From: Reclinomonas americana ATCC 50394
Lineage: Eukaryota; Jakobida; Jakobea; Jakobida
NCBI GenBank assembly: GCA_048213135.1
Contig: PS015085.1
Span: 126,809-148,423, forward strand
Length of the DNA stretch: 21,615 bases
Direction of reading: 5' to 3'
Position numbers and translations under genes: made by a program. Below are positions 1 through 7,612 of the stretch, in pieces; the first letter of the stretch is position 1; every line of letters begins with the position of its first letter. The notes below the pieces were generated by a model. That model was not told the DNA's origin and did no database searches. It saw nothing but the letters and a program-made list of their open reading frames with translations.

Positions 1-73
1 CCTCCCTCCCCTTCCCTCCCCCTCCCTCCCTCCCTCTCTCCCTTTCCCTCCCCTCGCCCTTCCCCTCCCTCAC
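1..73 (-). repeat. Partial intron, purine-rich on the sense strand
   Basis: The plus strand is almost pure C/T (CCTCCCT-type repeats). It lies immediately downstream, in minus-strand sense, of a good donor (AAAG, then GTGAGG) that ends the exon at 74-335. It is therefore read as the start of an intron running off the left edge. No coding signal is seen in it. Confidence 0.5.
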
Positions 74-335
74 CTTTCCCCACCGCCTTCATCTCCGGAT
101 GCACCAAGCGATCCTTCAAGCGATTCCACACATACAACTTGCGCCGGTGATGCTCCTTCAACAAGTGCCGCGACTGCGCCGCCGTCAGCTTGATGCCCGC
201 CGCCGACGACGAACACGCCTCCTTGACACACTCATCCAGTGCCTCCTCTGCTCGATCCAGCCACAACTGAGGAACAACAAGAGCACTACTGCTACTGGTG
301 GTGGTGGTGGTCGAGGTCGAGGTCGATCCGCTCAT
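74..335 (-). CDS. First coding exon of an unrecognised gene (partial)
   Basis: An ATG at 335 opens a frame of 87 codons plus one base that is stop-free down to the donor GTGAGG at 73. The product starts with a Ser/Thr-rich stretch (MSGSTSTSTTTTTSSSS). A charged, helix-prone segment follows, with LWLDRAEEALDECVKEA and then RHLLKEHHRRKLYVWNRLKD. I do not recognise the family. The composition from residue 18 onward (balanced Leu, Lys, Arg and Glu with regular hydrophobic spacing) looks like real protein. Just upstream of the ATG, the minus strand has a T-run followed by CAACAG at 345-340, which resembles a 3' splice site, so there may be a 5' untranslated exon further up. The gene continues beyond position 1. 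Without the rest of the protein the call rests on the open frame, composition and donor. Confidence 0.5.
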
Positions 336-728
336 CGCTCTGTTGGTGTGTTGTGTGTGAAAAAAAAAGAAGATGATGGGAAATTTTGTAACGGTCAAAT
401 TTCAATATCCAGATGTTGCATTCACCAACCAAACAAGCAACAGCTAAGTCGAACCATATCCAAAACATCGGCACAAACACCATAGTCTTGACGGCAGCAA
501 CAGGTTTTCTAGTGTATGATCGCAGTTCTCGACTTGTTCGGAGCTCCGAATTCGAACGTGGCGATCAACACCAACACCAGGGCCTGCCTCGTGCGAGGTG
601 GCAAGATCTCAGCGTACACAAGTAGAACTGCCATCACTTTCCTCTCTCTCAGTGCCTCGTTTGCCGGGAGACCAGAATGTCACGGTGCCACTCGCAGGCG
701 ATGCTGGCCGTGTAATGTCCTCTGCAAT
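336..728. other. Spacer between the WD40 array and the left-edge gene
   Basis: About 390 bases with no convincing gene. It holds the 3' flank of the last WD40 gene and the 5' flank of the gene starting at 335, both on the minus strand. The only notable element is an A-run at 360-370 (a T-run in sense), which fits a polypyrimidine tract before the CAACAG acceptor-like site. Short open frames on the plus strand here overlap each other and resemble nothing. Confidence 0.5.
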
Positions 729-1799
729 TCACCAGCGAGAGCCTAGATCAGCAAAGCTTCGATGCAGCACGACCTCGGCTTCCTCGACGATGAAGCACCG
801 CATCACCATCTCCGGCAGACACCGCGAATCGGCATCCTCACTCTGCATCTCCTGCACGACATGCATCGCCAACCTCGCCACATCGAGCTCCCTTCGAGCA
901 AGTCCGCGTGGCGTGGACCACACTCGCACCGTCTCATCGTGACTGCCGCTCACAATATGCTCGCCGTCGGCAGTGATGGCGACGGATGCGACTGCGTCAA
1001 CGTGTCCCTCCAGCCGTCGCACCTCCTTGCCGCTCTCCAGTGACCACACTCGTACATAATTGTCTTCACTTCCGCAAATGACGTGCATTCCGTCGCGGGT
1101 GACAGCGACAGACTGCACAGCGCTAGCGTGGCTGCTGAATTGTCGCACTCGTCTCCCGCTCGCCACAGACCGCACCAACACGGCGTTGCCACTCGCGCTG
1201 ACAATCAGCTCACCATTGGGAGTAAAGGCGATAGACGGCACAGGTGTGTGTCCATGCAACTGTCGCAACTCTTCTCCAGTCGCCAGAGACCACACTCGCA
1301 CGGTCATGTCCCAGCCGCCACTCACAACGTGCTGCCCATCGGGAGCGACGGCAACACACAACACACCATCTGTGTGTCCCTCTAACCGATGCACTTCCTT
1401 TCCGCTCGCCAGTGACCACACTCGCACAGTCTTGTCAGCACTCCCGCTCACCACATGCTGACCGTCGGGTGTGATGGCGACACTCCACACCCAGTAAGTG
1501 TGCCCCTCCAATCGTCTCACCTCCTCTCCCCGCACCAGTGACCACACTCGAACTGTATGGTCAGCACTCCCGCTCACCACGTGCTGACCATCAGGCGTGA
1601 CGGCGACACACCACACCCATCCGGCGTTGGCCCGCAAACATCGCACCTCCACTCCAGTCGCCAACGACCACACGCGGATTGTCTCGTCGTAGGCACCACT
1701 CACTATGAACTGACCATCGGGAGTGACGGCGACGGCCATCACCTGGTTGGTGTGCCCACGCAGACATTTGGAAGGGAGAGTGGCGGTGGGGAGTGACAT
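729..1799 (-). CDS. WD40-repeat protein, array copy 1 (356 aa)
   Basis: This is an intronless gene starting at the MSLPTATLPSKCLRGH methionine, a start shared in position by all five copies. Seven WD40 blades of about 42 residues fill residues 10 to about 295. Most carry the GH..., SVAVTPDGQHVVSGS.D.TVRVWSL.SGEEVRRL pattern, so a closed seven-bladed propeller is expected. Blade 5 is degenerate (SIAFTPNGELIVSAS, no WD) and blade 2 has lost its GH. Residues from about 296 form a tail shared by the family, containing DSRCLPEMV and CFIVEEAEVVL. WD40 propellers are protein-interaction platforms; no catalytic site or membrane segment is visible. Copy 2 is its closest relative and shares the same odd blade 5. 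The partner and pathway are unknown. Confidence 0.88.
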   Translation of the reverse strand: MSLPTATLPSKCLRGHTNQVMAVAVTPDGQFIVSGAYDETIRVWSLATGVEVRCLRANAGWVWCVAVTPDGQHVVSGSADHTVRVWSLVRGEEVRRLEGHTYWVWSVAITPDGQHVVSGSADKTVRVWSLASGKEVHRLEGHTDGVLCVAVAPDGQHVVSGGWDMTVRVWSLATGEELRQLHGHTPVPSIAFTPNGELIVSASGNAVLVRSVASGRRVRQFSSHASAVQSVAVTRDGMHVICGSEDNYVRVWSLESGKEVRRLEGHVDAVASVAITADGEHIVSGSHDETVRVWSTPRGLARRELDVARLAMHVVQEMQSEDADSRCLPEMVMRCFIVEEAEVVLHRSFADLGSRW

Positions 1800-1840
1800 G
1801 TGCTTGTGCGTGCAAAGGTGGATGGATAGGAGTCTTCGTC

Positions 1841-1920
1841 CTAGTCCTTTCGCGGTTCATCGACCTTCGGCAAACTTCTGCGGTGATTTCATTATAGCTT
1901 CATGTACGTCGCACAAGGGA
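1841..1920 (-). promoter_or_regulatory. Conserved upstream blocks of WD40 copy 1
   Basis: The spacer 1800-1959 keeps two blocks also found before copies 2-4. One, at about 1841-1855, is a diverged form of CGCGTCGAAGGAC. The other, at about 1888-1920, reads TCCCTTGTGCGACGTACA followed by TGAAGCT on the minus strand. Whether they are promoter, 5' leader or simply duplicated DNA cannot be told from sequence. Confidence 0.4.
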
Positions 1921-1959
1921 GGAATACCACCACTCACAACAATCATCGGATTTCCAGAG

Positions 1960-3030
1960 TCACCAGCAAGAGCCGGGATCAGCAAAGCACCGACGCATTA
2001 TGACCTCGGCTTCCTCGACGATGAAGCACCGCAGCACCATCTCCGGCAGGCACCGCGAGTCGGCATCCTCATCCTGCATCTCCTGCACGGCATGCATCGC
2101 CAGCCTCGCAAGGTCAACTTCTTGTCGCGCCAGACCACGCGGCGTGGACCACACTCGCACCGTCTTGTCGTGACTGCCGCTGACGATGTGCTCGCCGTCG
2201 GGAGAAACGACGACGGACTTTACCACACTAGTGTGCCCCTCCAACCGTCTCGAATCCTTGTCGCTCGCAAGTGGCCACACTCGCACAGCATTGTCTTCAC
2301 TTCCGCGAATGATGTGCATGCCGTCGCGGGTGAGAGCGACAGACTGCACTAGCGCAGCGTGGCTACTGAATTGTCGCACTCGTCTCCCGCTCGCCACAGT
2401 TCGCACCAGCACAGTTTTGCCACTCGCGATGACAATGTGTTCACCATTGGGAGTAAAGGTGACAGGTGGCACGGGTATGTGTCCATGCAACTGATGCACT
2501 TCTTCTCCAGTCGCCAGCGACCACATGCATATTGCAGTGTCCCAGCTGCCACTCACAACGTGCTGCCCATCGGGTGTGACAACAACAAACACCACACCAT
2601 CTGCGTGTCCCTCCATCCGTCGCACTTCCTCTCCACTCGCCAGTGACCACATGCGCACAGTCTTGTCATAACTCCCACTGACGATGTGTCGGCCATCGGG
2701 AGAGACGGCAACGCATTCCACTCTCCCACCATGCCCCTCCAACCGTCTCACTTCCTCTCCCGTCGCCAGCGACCACACTCGCAGCAACCGATCACTGCCT
2801 CCACTCACCACGTGCTGACCATCGGGCGTCACGGCGACACAATGCACCCAGGGGGAGTTGCCCCGCAAACATCGCACCTCCACTCCAGTCGCCAACGACC
2901 ACACGCGGATTGTCTCGTCGTAGGCCCCACTCACGATGAACTTGCCATCGGGAGTGACGGCGACGGACACCACGTTGTCTGTGTGCCCACGCAGACACTT
3001 GGAAGGGAGGGTGGCGGTGGGGAGTGACAT
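1960..3030 (-). CDS. WD40-repeat protein, array copy 2 (356 aa)
   Basis: Intronless, and the same length as copy 1, with an identical first 17 residues up to CLRGHT. The frame is open to 3093, but the start at 3030 is chosen because the alignment of all copies begins there and the upstream codons are not shared in frame. Seven WD40 blades run from about residue 10 to 295. Blade 5 (VTFTPNGEHIVIAS) is degenerate as in copy 1, and blade 6 begins SSHAALVQ. The family tail follows (DSRCLPEMVLRCFIVEE). The sequence fits a protein-interaction propeller without an enzyme domain. Copies 1 and 2 look like the most recent duplication in the array. Function unknown. Confidence 0.88.
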   Translation of the reverse strand: MSLPTATLPSKCLRGHTDNVVSVAVTPDGKFIVSGAYDETIRVWSLATGVEVRCLRGNSPWVHCVAVTPDGQHVVSGGSDRLLRVWSLATGEEVRRLEGHGGRVECVAVSPDGRHIVSGSYDKTVRMWSLASGEEVRRMEGHADGVVFVVVTPDGQHVVSGSWDTAICMWSLATGEEVHQLHGHIPVPPVTFTPNGEHIVIASGKTVLVRTVASGRRVRQFSSHAALVQSVALTRDGMHIIRGSEDNAVRVWPLASDKDSRRLEGHTSVVKSVVVSPDGEHIVSGSHDKTVRVWSTPRGLARQEVDLARLAMHAVQEMQDEDADSRCLPEMVLRCFIVEEAEVIMRRCFADPGSCW

Positions 3031-3070
3031 GTGCGTGTGAGAGAATGACAAGGAATGTGTGATTTGTTGT

Positions 3071-3158
3071 CCTAGCAAAGTCCTTCGACGCAACAGTGTT
3101 ACTCACGGGGTGAGCCATGCGAGGGATACTTTTCATTAGCTTCATGTACGTCGCACCA
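3071..3158 (-). promoter_or_regulatory. Conserved upstream blocks of WD40 copy 2
   Basis: In the 148-base spacer before copy 2, the minus strand carries CGTCGAAGGACTTTGCTAGG (about 3071-3090). Upstream of it, at about 3130-3158, is GGTGCGACGTACATGAAGCT, then AATGAAA. Both match the spacers of copies 1, 3 and 4. The conservation is clear; the regulatory role is inferred. Confidence 0.42.
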
Positions 3159-3178
3159 ACAACAAACAATTTCCATAG

Positions 3179-4261
3179 TCACCAGCGAGAGTCTGGATCG
3201 GCAACGCACCGGTGCAGGACGACTGCAGCCTCCTCGACGATGAAGCAGCGCAGCACCATCTCCGGCAGACACCGCGAATCCGCATCCTCACTCTGCATGT
3301 CTTTAATGGCCCGCATTGCCAGCCTCGCCACATCAAGCTCCCGTCGCGCGCGTCCACGCGGCGTCGTCCACAGCCGAATCGCTGTGTCGTGGCTGCCGCT
3401 CACCATGTGCTCGCCGTACGGACTGACGGCGACGGAAAACACCCAGCCAGTGTGTCCCTCCAGCACTTTCAACTCCTCGCCACTCGCTAGCGACCACACC
3501 CGCACAGCGTCGTCGTACCCGCCACTCACAATGTGTTGGCCGTCGGGCGAGACGGCGACAGACAGCACCCCTTTCTCGTGACCCTCACACCGGTACACCT
3601 CGCCTCCAACTGCCAGAGACCACACTCGCAGCGACCAGTCGTTACTCCCGCTCACCACAAACTGACTGTCGGGAGTGACGGCGACCGATGTTATAACACG
3701 TAAGTGGCCCTTTAGCCTTTGCACCTCCTCGCCACTCGCCAGTGACCACACTCGAAGCGTCTTGTCCAGACTCCCACTCACCGCACGCTGACCGTCGGGC
3801 GTGACGGCGACACAACGCACCGCTTCCGTGTGACCTTGCAACCGCTTCACCTCCTCCCCACTCGCCAACGACCACATGCGCACCGACTTGTCAGCACTCC
3901 CACTCACGACATGCTGCCCGTCGGGGGTAATGGCGACACACCACACCCAGTCGGTGTGCCCCTCCAGTCGGCGCACCTCCTCGCCCGTCGCCAGTGACCA
4001 CACTCGCACAGTCTTGTCATGACTGCCACTCACAACGTGCTGTCCATCGGGAGTGACAGCGACAGAGTACACCCCCCACGTGTGCCCCATCAATCGACGC
4101 ACCTCATGCCCACTGGCCAGCGACCACACTCGCACAGTCATGTCATCCGCACCGCCTCCGCTCACCACGTGCTGGCCATCGGGAGAGATGGCGACGGAGA
4201 GCACAACATCCGTGTGTCCGCGCAGGCACTCAGAGGAGGAAAGAATGGTGGAGAGAGACAT
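3179..4261 (-). CDS. WD40-repeat protein, array copy 3 (360 aa)
   Basis: Intronless. The start at 4261 (MSLSTILSSSECLRGHTD) matches the other copies, although the frame is open to 4390. It has seven regular blades. Blade 1 carries a two-residue insertion (SGGGADDMTVRVW). The others show almost invariant strands with changes at a few places: GHTWGV, GHTDWV, GHTEAV, GHLRVI, GHEKGV and GHTGWV after the GH, and SGSHDKT, SGSADKS, SGSLDKT, SGSNDWS and SGGYDDA before the WD position. The tail (RARRELDVARLAM, then DSRCLPEMVLRCFIVEEA) matches the family. No signal peptide or membrane helix is seen. It is an interaction scaffold of unknown partner. Confidence 0.9.
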   Translation of the reverse strand: MSLSTILSSSECLRGHTDVVLSVAISPDGQHVVSGGGADDMTVRVWSLASGHEVRRLMGHTWGVYSVAVTPDGQHVVSGSHDKTVRVWSLATGEEVRRLEGHTDWVWCVAITPDGQHVVSGSADKSVRMWSLASGEEVKRLQGHTEAVRCVAVTPDGQRAVSGSLDKTLRVWSLASGEEVQRLKGHLRVITSVAVTPDSQFVVSGSNDWSLRVWSLAVGGEVYRCEGHEKGVLSVAVSPDGQHIVSGGYDDAVRVWSLASGEELKVLEGHTGWVFSVAVSPYGEHMVSGSHDTAIRLWTTPRGRARRELDVARLAMRAIKDMQSEDADSRCLPEMVLRCFIVEEAAVVLHRCVADPDSRW

Positions 4262-4310
4262 GAGTGCGTGTGATCGTGGCTCGGTAAGGCAATGCAACGG
4301 GGTATTCGGT

Positions 4311-4424
4311 GTCCTCGCAATGTCCTTCGAAGCGCGCGACGGCTTTGCAGGCATGTAAGGAGCGAGTCTCGAGCCATATGAAGGATACATTCATTAACTA
4401 CCTACACGTCACCCAAGGGAAGGA
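4311..4424 (-). promoter_or_regulatory. Conserved upstream blocks of WD40 copy 3
   Basis: The 199-base spacer holds a TTCGAAGGACATTGCGAGGA version of the proximal block (about 4311-4334). A diverged distal block, CTTCCCTTGGGTGACGTG, lies at about 4390-4424. The distal block is the most changed of the four copies. Function inferred only from conservation. Confidence 0.38.
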
Positions 4425-4460
4425 GAAAAACACACAACAATAAATGGCGGATTTCCCGAA

Positions 4461-5543
4461 TCACCAGCGAGAGCCAGGATCAACAAAGCAGCTATGCAAC
4501 ACAACCTCGGCCTCCTCGACAATGAAGCAGCGCAGCACCATCTCCGGCAGACATCGTGAATCGGTATCCTCGCTCTGCATCTCCTGCACGGCCTGCATCG
4601 CCAGCCTCGCACAGGCGAGCTCCTGGCGAGCGAAACTACGTGGCGTGGACCACACTCGCACGGTCACGTCGTTGCTCCCGCTCACCACCTCCGAGTCATC
4701 GGGAGTGACAGCGACACACCACACCGGGCCAGTGTGTCCCCTCCACTGTTTCACCTCTTTGCCGCTCTCCAACGACCATACCCGCACAGTCTCGTCCAGA
4801 CTGCCGCTCACGATGTGCAGGCCATCGTGAGTGACAGCGATACACTGCACCACATCAGTGCGTCCCTCCAGTCGTTGCAGTTCCTCCCCGCTCGCCAGCG
4901 ACCACACTCGCACAGTGCTGTCCTCACTCCCACTCACAATACGCTGGTCATCGGGCGTGACCGCGACGCAATTCACCCACCCCACGTGACCGTCCAGCCG
5001 TCGCACTTGCTCCCCACTCGCCAGTGACCACACGCGCACGGTCCAGTCAACGCTGCCACTCACCGCATGCTGACCATCGCCAGTGACAACGACAGATGAC
5101 ACTCTTTTCGTGTGTCCCTCCAACCGTCGCACCTCCTCGCCACTTGCCAGCGACCACACTCGCACGGTCCTGTCTAGATTTCCACTCACCACATGCTGAC
5201 CATCGGGTGTGATGGCAACGCATTCCACCTTGCCAGCGTGTCCCTCCAACCTTCGCATCTCTTCCCCACTCGCCAGTGACCACACGCGCACACTGCTATC
5301 TGCATTCCCGCTCACAATGTACTGACCGTCGGGAGTGATGGCGACAGAGGTCACAAACAGTGCAAGTACCTCCACTCGTCGCACCTCTTCACCACTTGCC
5401 AGTGACCACACGCGCATCGTGTCGTCAAAACTCCCACTCACAATGGAGAGACCGTCTGGAGTGACGGCGACAGCGTACACTGCTCCAATGTGGCCCTGCA
5501 GGCACTTGGAAGACGAGGAATGGACTGCGGCGGAGAGCGACAT
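4461..5543 (-). CDS. WD40-repeat protein, array copy 4 (360 aa)
   Basis: Intronless, starting with MSLSAAVHSSSSKCLQGH at 5543; the open frame further upstream is not shared with the other copies. Seven blades are present. Blade 2 has lost GH (VEVLALFVTSVAI), and the others keep the GH, TPDGQ, SGS.D.TVRVWSL pattern. The final blade ends VRVWSTPRSFARQELACARL and leads into the shared tail. As in its neighbours, blades are near copies of each other, with differences concentrated just after GH and just before the D.TV motif. There is no enzyme domain; function is unknown beyond the general scaffold role of WD40 propellers. Confidence 0.9.
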   Translation of the reverse strand: MSLSAAVHSSSSKCLQGHIGAVYAVAVTPDGLSIVSGSFDDTMRVWSLASGEEVRRVEVLALFVTSVAITPDGQYIVSGNADSSVRVWSLASGEEMRRLEGHAGKVECVAITPDGQHVVSGNLDRTVRVWSLASGEEVRRLEGHTKRVSSVVVTGDGQHAVSGSVDWTVRVWSLASGEQVRRLDGHVGWVNCVAVTPDDQRIVSGSEDSTVRVWSLASGEELQRLEGRTDVVQCIAVTHDGLHIVSGSLDETVRVWSLESGKEVKQWRGHTGPVWCVAVTPDDSEVVSGSNDVTVRVWSTPRSFARQELACARLAMQAVQEMQSEDTDSRCLPEMVLRCFIVEEAEVVLHSCFVDPGSRW

Positions 5544-5594
5544 GCGCGCGTGCGAGTGAAAGATACAGTAAGAGAGCGAGAGTGTGTCCCCACG

Positions 5595-5658
5595 ATGTCC
5601 TTCGACGCGAGACCTTGATCTTTCATTAGCTTCGCGTAGGTACAATCGCACAAGGGAG
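5595..5658 (-). promoter_or_regulatory. Conserved upstream blocks of WD40 copy 4
   Basis: The minus strand reads CGCGTCGAAGGACATCGTGG at about 5591-5610. The distal block, CTCCCTTGTGCGATTGTACC, then GAAGCTAATGAAA, lies at 5620-5658. These are the cleanest versions of both blocks. Copy 5, first in transcription order, lacks both. Confidence 0.42.
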
Positions 5659-5681
5659 AAAAACAACTCGGCTTTCCCGAA

Positions 5682-6761
5682 TCACCAATGCAAACTTGGA
5701 TCAACAAAGCATCGACGTAGCACGATCTCGGCCTCCTCGACAATGAAGCAGCGCAGCACCATCTCCGGCAGACATCGTGAATCGGCATCCTCACTCTGCA
5801 TCTCCTGTGCGGCCTGCACCGCCAGCCTCGCACACTCAAGCTCCTGGCGAGCAAGGCCGTGCGGCGTGGACCACACGCGCACCGTCATGTCTTCGCAGCC
5901 GCTCACAATGTGCTCGATGTCAGGAGCAATGGCAACAGAGCACACCTTGTCGTCGTGCTCCTCCAGCCGTCGCACCTCCTTGCCTCTCGCCAGTGACCAC
6001 ACGCGCACCGTACCATCATCGCCCCCGCTCACTACGTGCTGCCCGTCGGGAGTGACGGCAACACAACGCACGTCAGCAGTGTGCCCTTCGAATCGACGCA
6101 GCTGCTCGCCACTCGCCAGCGACCACACTCGCACAGTGCAGTCTTCACTTCCGCTCACAATGTGCTGACCACTGGGAGCGATGGCAACACTCCACACCCA
6201 GTAAGCGTGCCCCTCCAGTCGTCGCACTTGCTCGCCACTCGTCAGCGACCACACTCGCACATACTCATCCTCACCTCCACTCACCACATGCCGACCGTCC
6301 GGCGCAACAGCAACACAATACACCCTTCCAGCGTGCCCTTCCAACCGTCGCACCTCCTCCCCACTCGCCAGCGACCACACGCGCACACTCTTGTCATGAC
6401 TGCCACTCACCGCGTGTTGACAATCAGGGGCGACGGCCACGCATTCCACCCACCCCGTGTGCCCATACAACCGCCGCACCTCCTCGCCACTCGCCAGCGA
6501 CCACACTCGCACAGTCTCATCGCGACTGCCACTCACAACGAACTGACCGTCGGGTGTGACGGCCACAGATTGCACCGCGGACGCGTGGCCTTCCAATCGC
6601 CGCATCTCTTCTCCACTTGCCAGCGACCACACGCGCACAGTTTTATCGGAGCTGCCACTCACAATGAAGCGCGCATCGGGAGTGACGGCGACAGACAGCA
6701 CAAAGTGAACGTGACCGGGCAGACAACGGGAAGAGGAAGCAAGAACGCTGGCAATTGACAT
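5682..6761 (-). CDS. WD40-repeat protein, array copy 5 (359 aa)
   Basis: Intronless, starting with MSIASVLASSSRCLPGH at 6761; the frame is open to 6911 but the extra codons are unlike anything else. Seven well-formed blades are present (GHVHFV, GHASAV, GHTGWV, GHAGRV, GHAYWV, GHTADV, EHDDKV). The family tail ends FIVEEAEIVLRRCFVDPSLHW. It is the first gene of the array in the direction of transcription and lies head to head with the glycine decarboxylase gene. Its 5' flank differs from those of copies 1-4, so it may be the ancestral member or have acquired a different promoter. Function unknown. Confidence 0.9.
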   Translation of the reverse strand: MSIASVLASSSRCLPGHVHFVLSVAVTPDARFIVSGSSDKTVRVWSLASGEEMRRLEGHASAVQSVAVTPDGQFVVSGSRDETVRVWSLASGEEVRRLYGHTGWVECVAVAPDCQHAVSGSHDKSVRVWSLASGEEVRRLEGHAGRVYCVAVAPDGRHVVSGGEDEYVRVWSLTSGEQVRRLEGHAYWVWSVAIAPSGQHIVSGSEDCTVRVWSLASGEQLRRFEGHTADVRCVAVTPDGQHVVSGGDDGTVRVWSLARGKEVRRLEEHDDKVCSVAIAPDIEHIVSGCEDMTVRVWSTPHGLARQELECARLAVQAAQEMQSEDADSRCLPEMVLRCFIVEEAEIVLRRCFVDPSLHW

Positions 6762-6990
6762 AAAATGCAGGTTACCGTGAGGCAATGTGGAATTTCTCCG
6801 AAACCAGTAACCCTTTCCAAAACACGCAGCGCTGTCGATGTATCTGTCGTCTCCATTGCCGTTCTTGCCTGTTTCCACGTCAGTAACCGCACGGCCGCAG
6901 ACAGGCTTCATGCGTTTTTTCGTGTGTGAGAAGTACGTATATGAGTCATCTGTCCCGCTTTGTCCCGAGATTCGCCGATTCTTTCGCGCA
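6762..6990. promoter_or_regulatory. Divergent intergenic region
   Basis: These 229 bases separate the start of WD40 copy 5 (minus) from the proposed start of the P-protein gene (plus), so both promoters should lie here. I see no clear TATA box, and the conserved blocks of the other WD40 spacers are absent. Confidence 0.4.
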
Positions 6991-7575
6991 ATGGTTCTCC
7001 TGCTTCGGTACGCTCTTCCTTCAGCGTTTCATGTTGCACACAAGATCGCAGAGCACAAAAGCACACAGAGCTGTTTTTGCGTTTGTGTGTGTCGGCCATG
7101 ACTGAAAATGTCGCACTCACTCTCTCGCTCACTCACTCTCTCTTCTTTGTTGTTTGTGTTTTGTGTGCATGTGTGTAGAGGAGCGGTGTCGCGTGTGGGT
7201 GGTGCGTTCGCGTCTGTGCGACGAGGCCTTTGTGTGGCGAGTGTGAGTGGGGGTGATCAGACGGTGGTCATGCCGCGTCACAAGGGACTGCAGTTTGATG
7301 AGCCGCTCATCTTTGAGCAAGGTGAGTGTATCAGTGTGTGGAAGAGAGAGAGAGTGAGAGTGTGTGTGAGAGAGAGAGAGAAGGGGGGAGAGTCGGAGAT
7401 TCGGAGCTTGCATGGAGCAGTTGCATGCTTGCTTGTTGTTGTGCGCGCGTCTCTCTTTCGTTGTGTGTGTTTTGTTTGTGTGTATCAGTGCATGTGTGTG
7501 TGTGTGTGCGGTGAGGAGTGTTCTTCCGAGATCTTCTCACGCTTTCGTGTTCGGATTTTTGTGAAGTGTGATTGC

Positions 7576-7612
<37 letters not shown>

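Noticed and set aside
3117-5660. Upstream small frames containing ASKD(I/F) before WD40 copies 2-4
   Set aside because: The similarity is DNA-level block conservation. The frame relative to the main ORF differs between copies, and the frame is stopped early in copy 1.
1723-6758. Long plus-strand open frames across the WD40 genes (for example 1723-2352, 5584-6168, 6036-6758)
   Set aside because: They are exact antisense shadows of the WD40 repeats, rich in His, Ser and Arg. They repeat with the same period as the blades and lack any independent motif.
3031-6911. Upstream in-frame extensions of WD40 copies 2-5 (starts at 3093, 4390, 5666, 6911)
   Set aside because: The extra codons are not shared in frame between copies, whereas the MSL/MSI...CL.GH start is present at the same place in all five.
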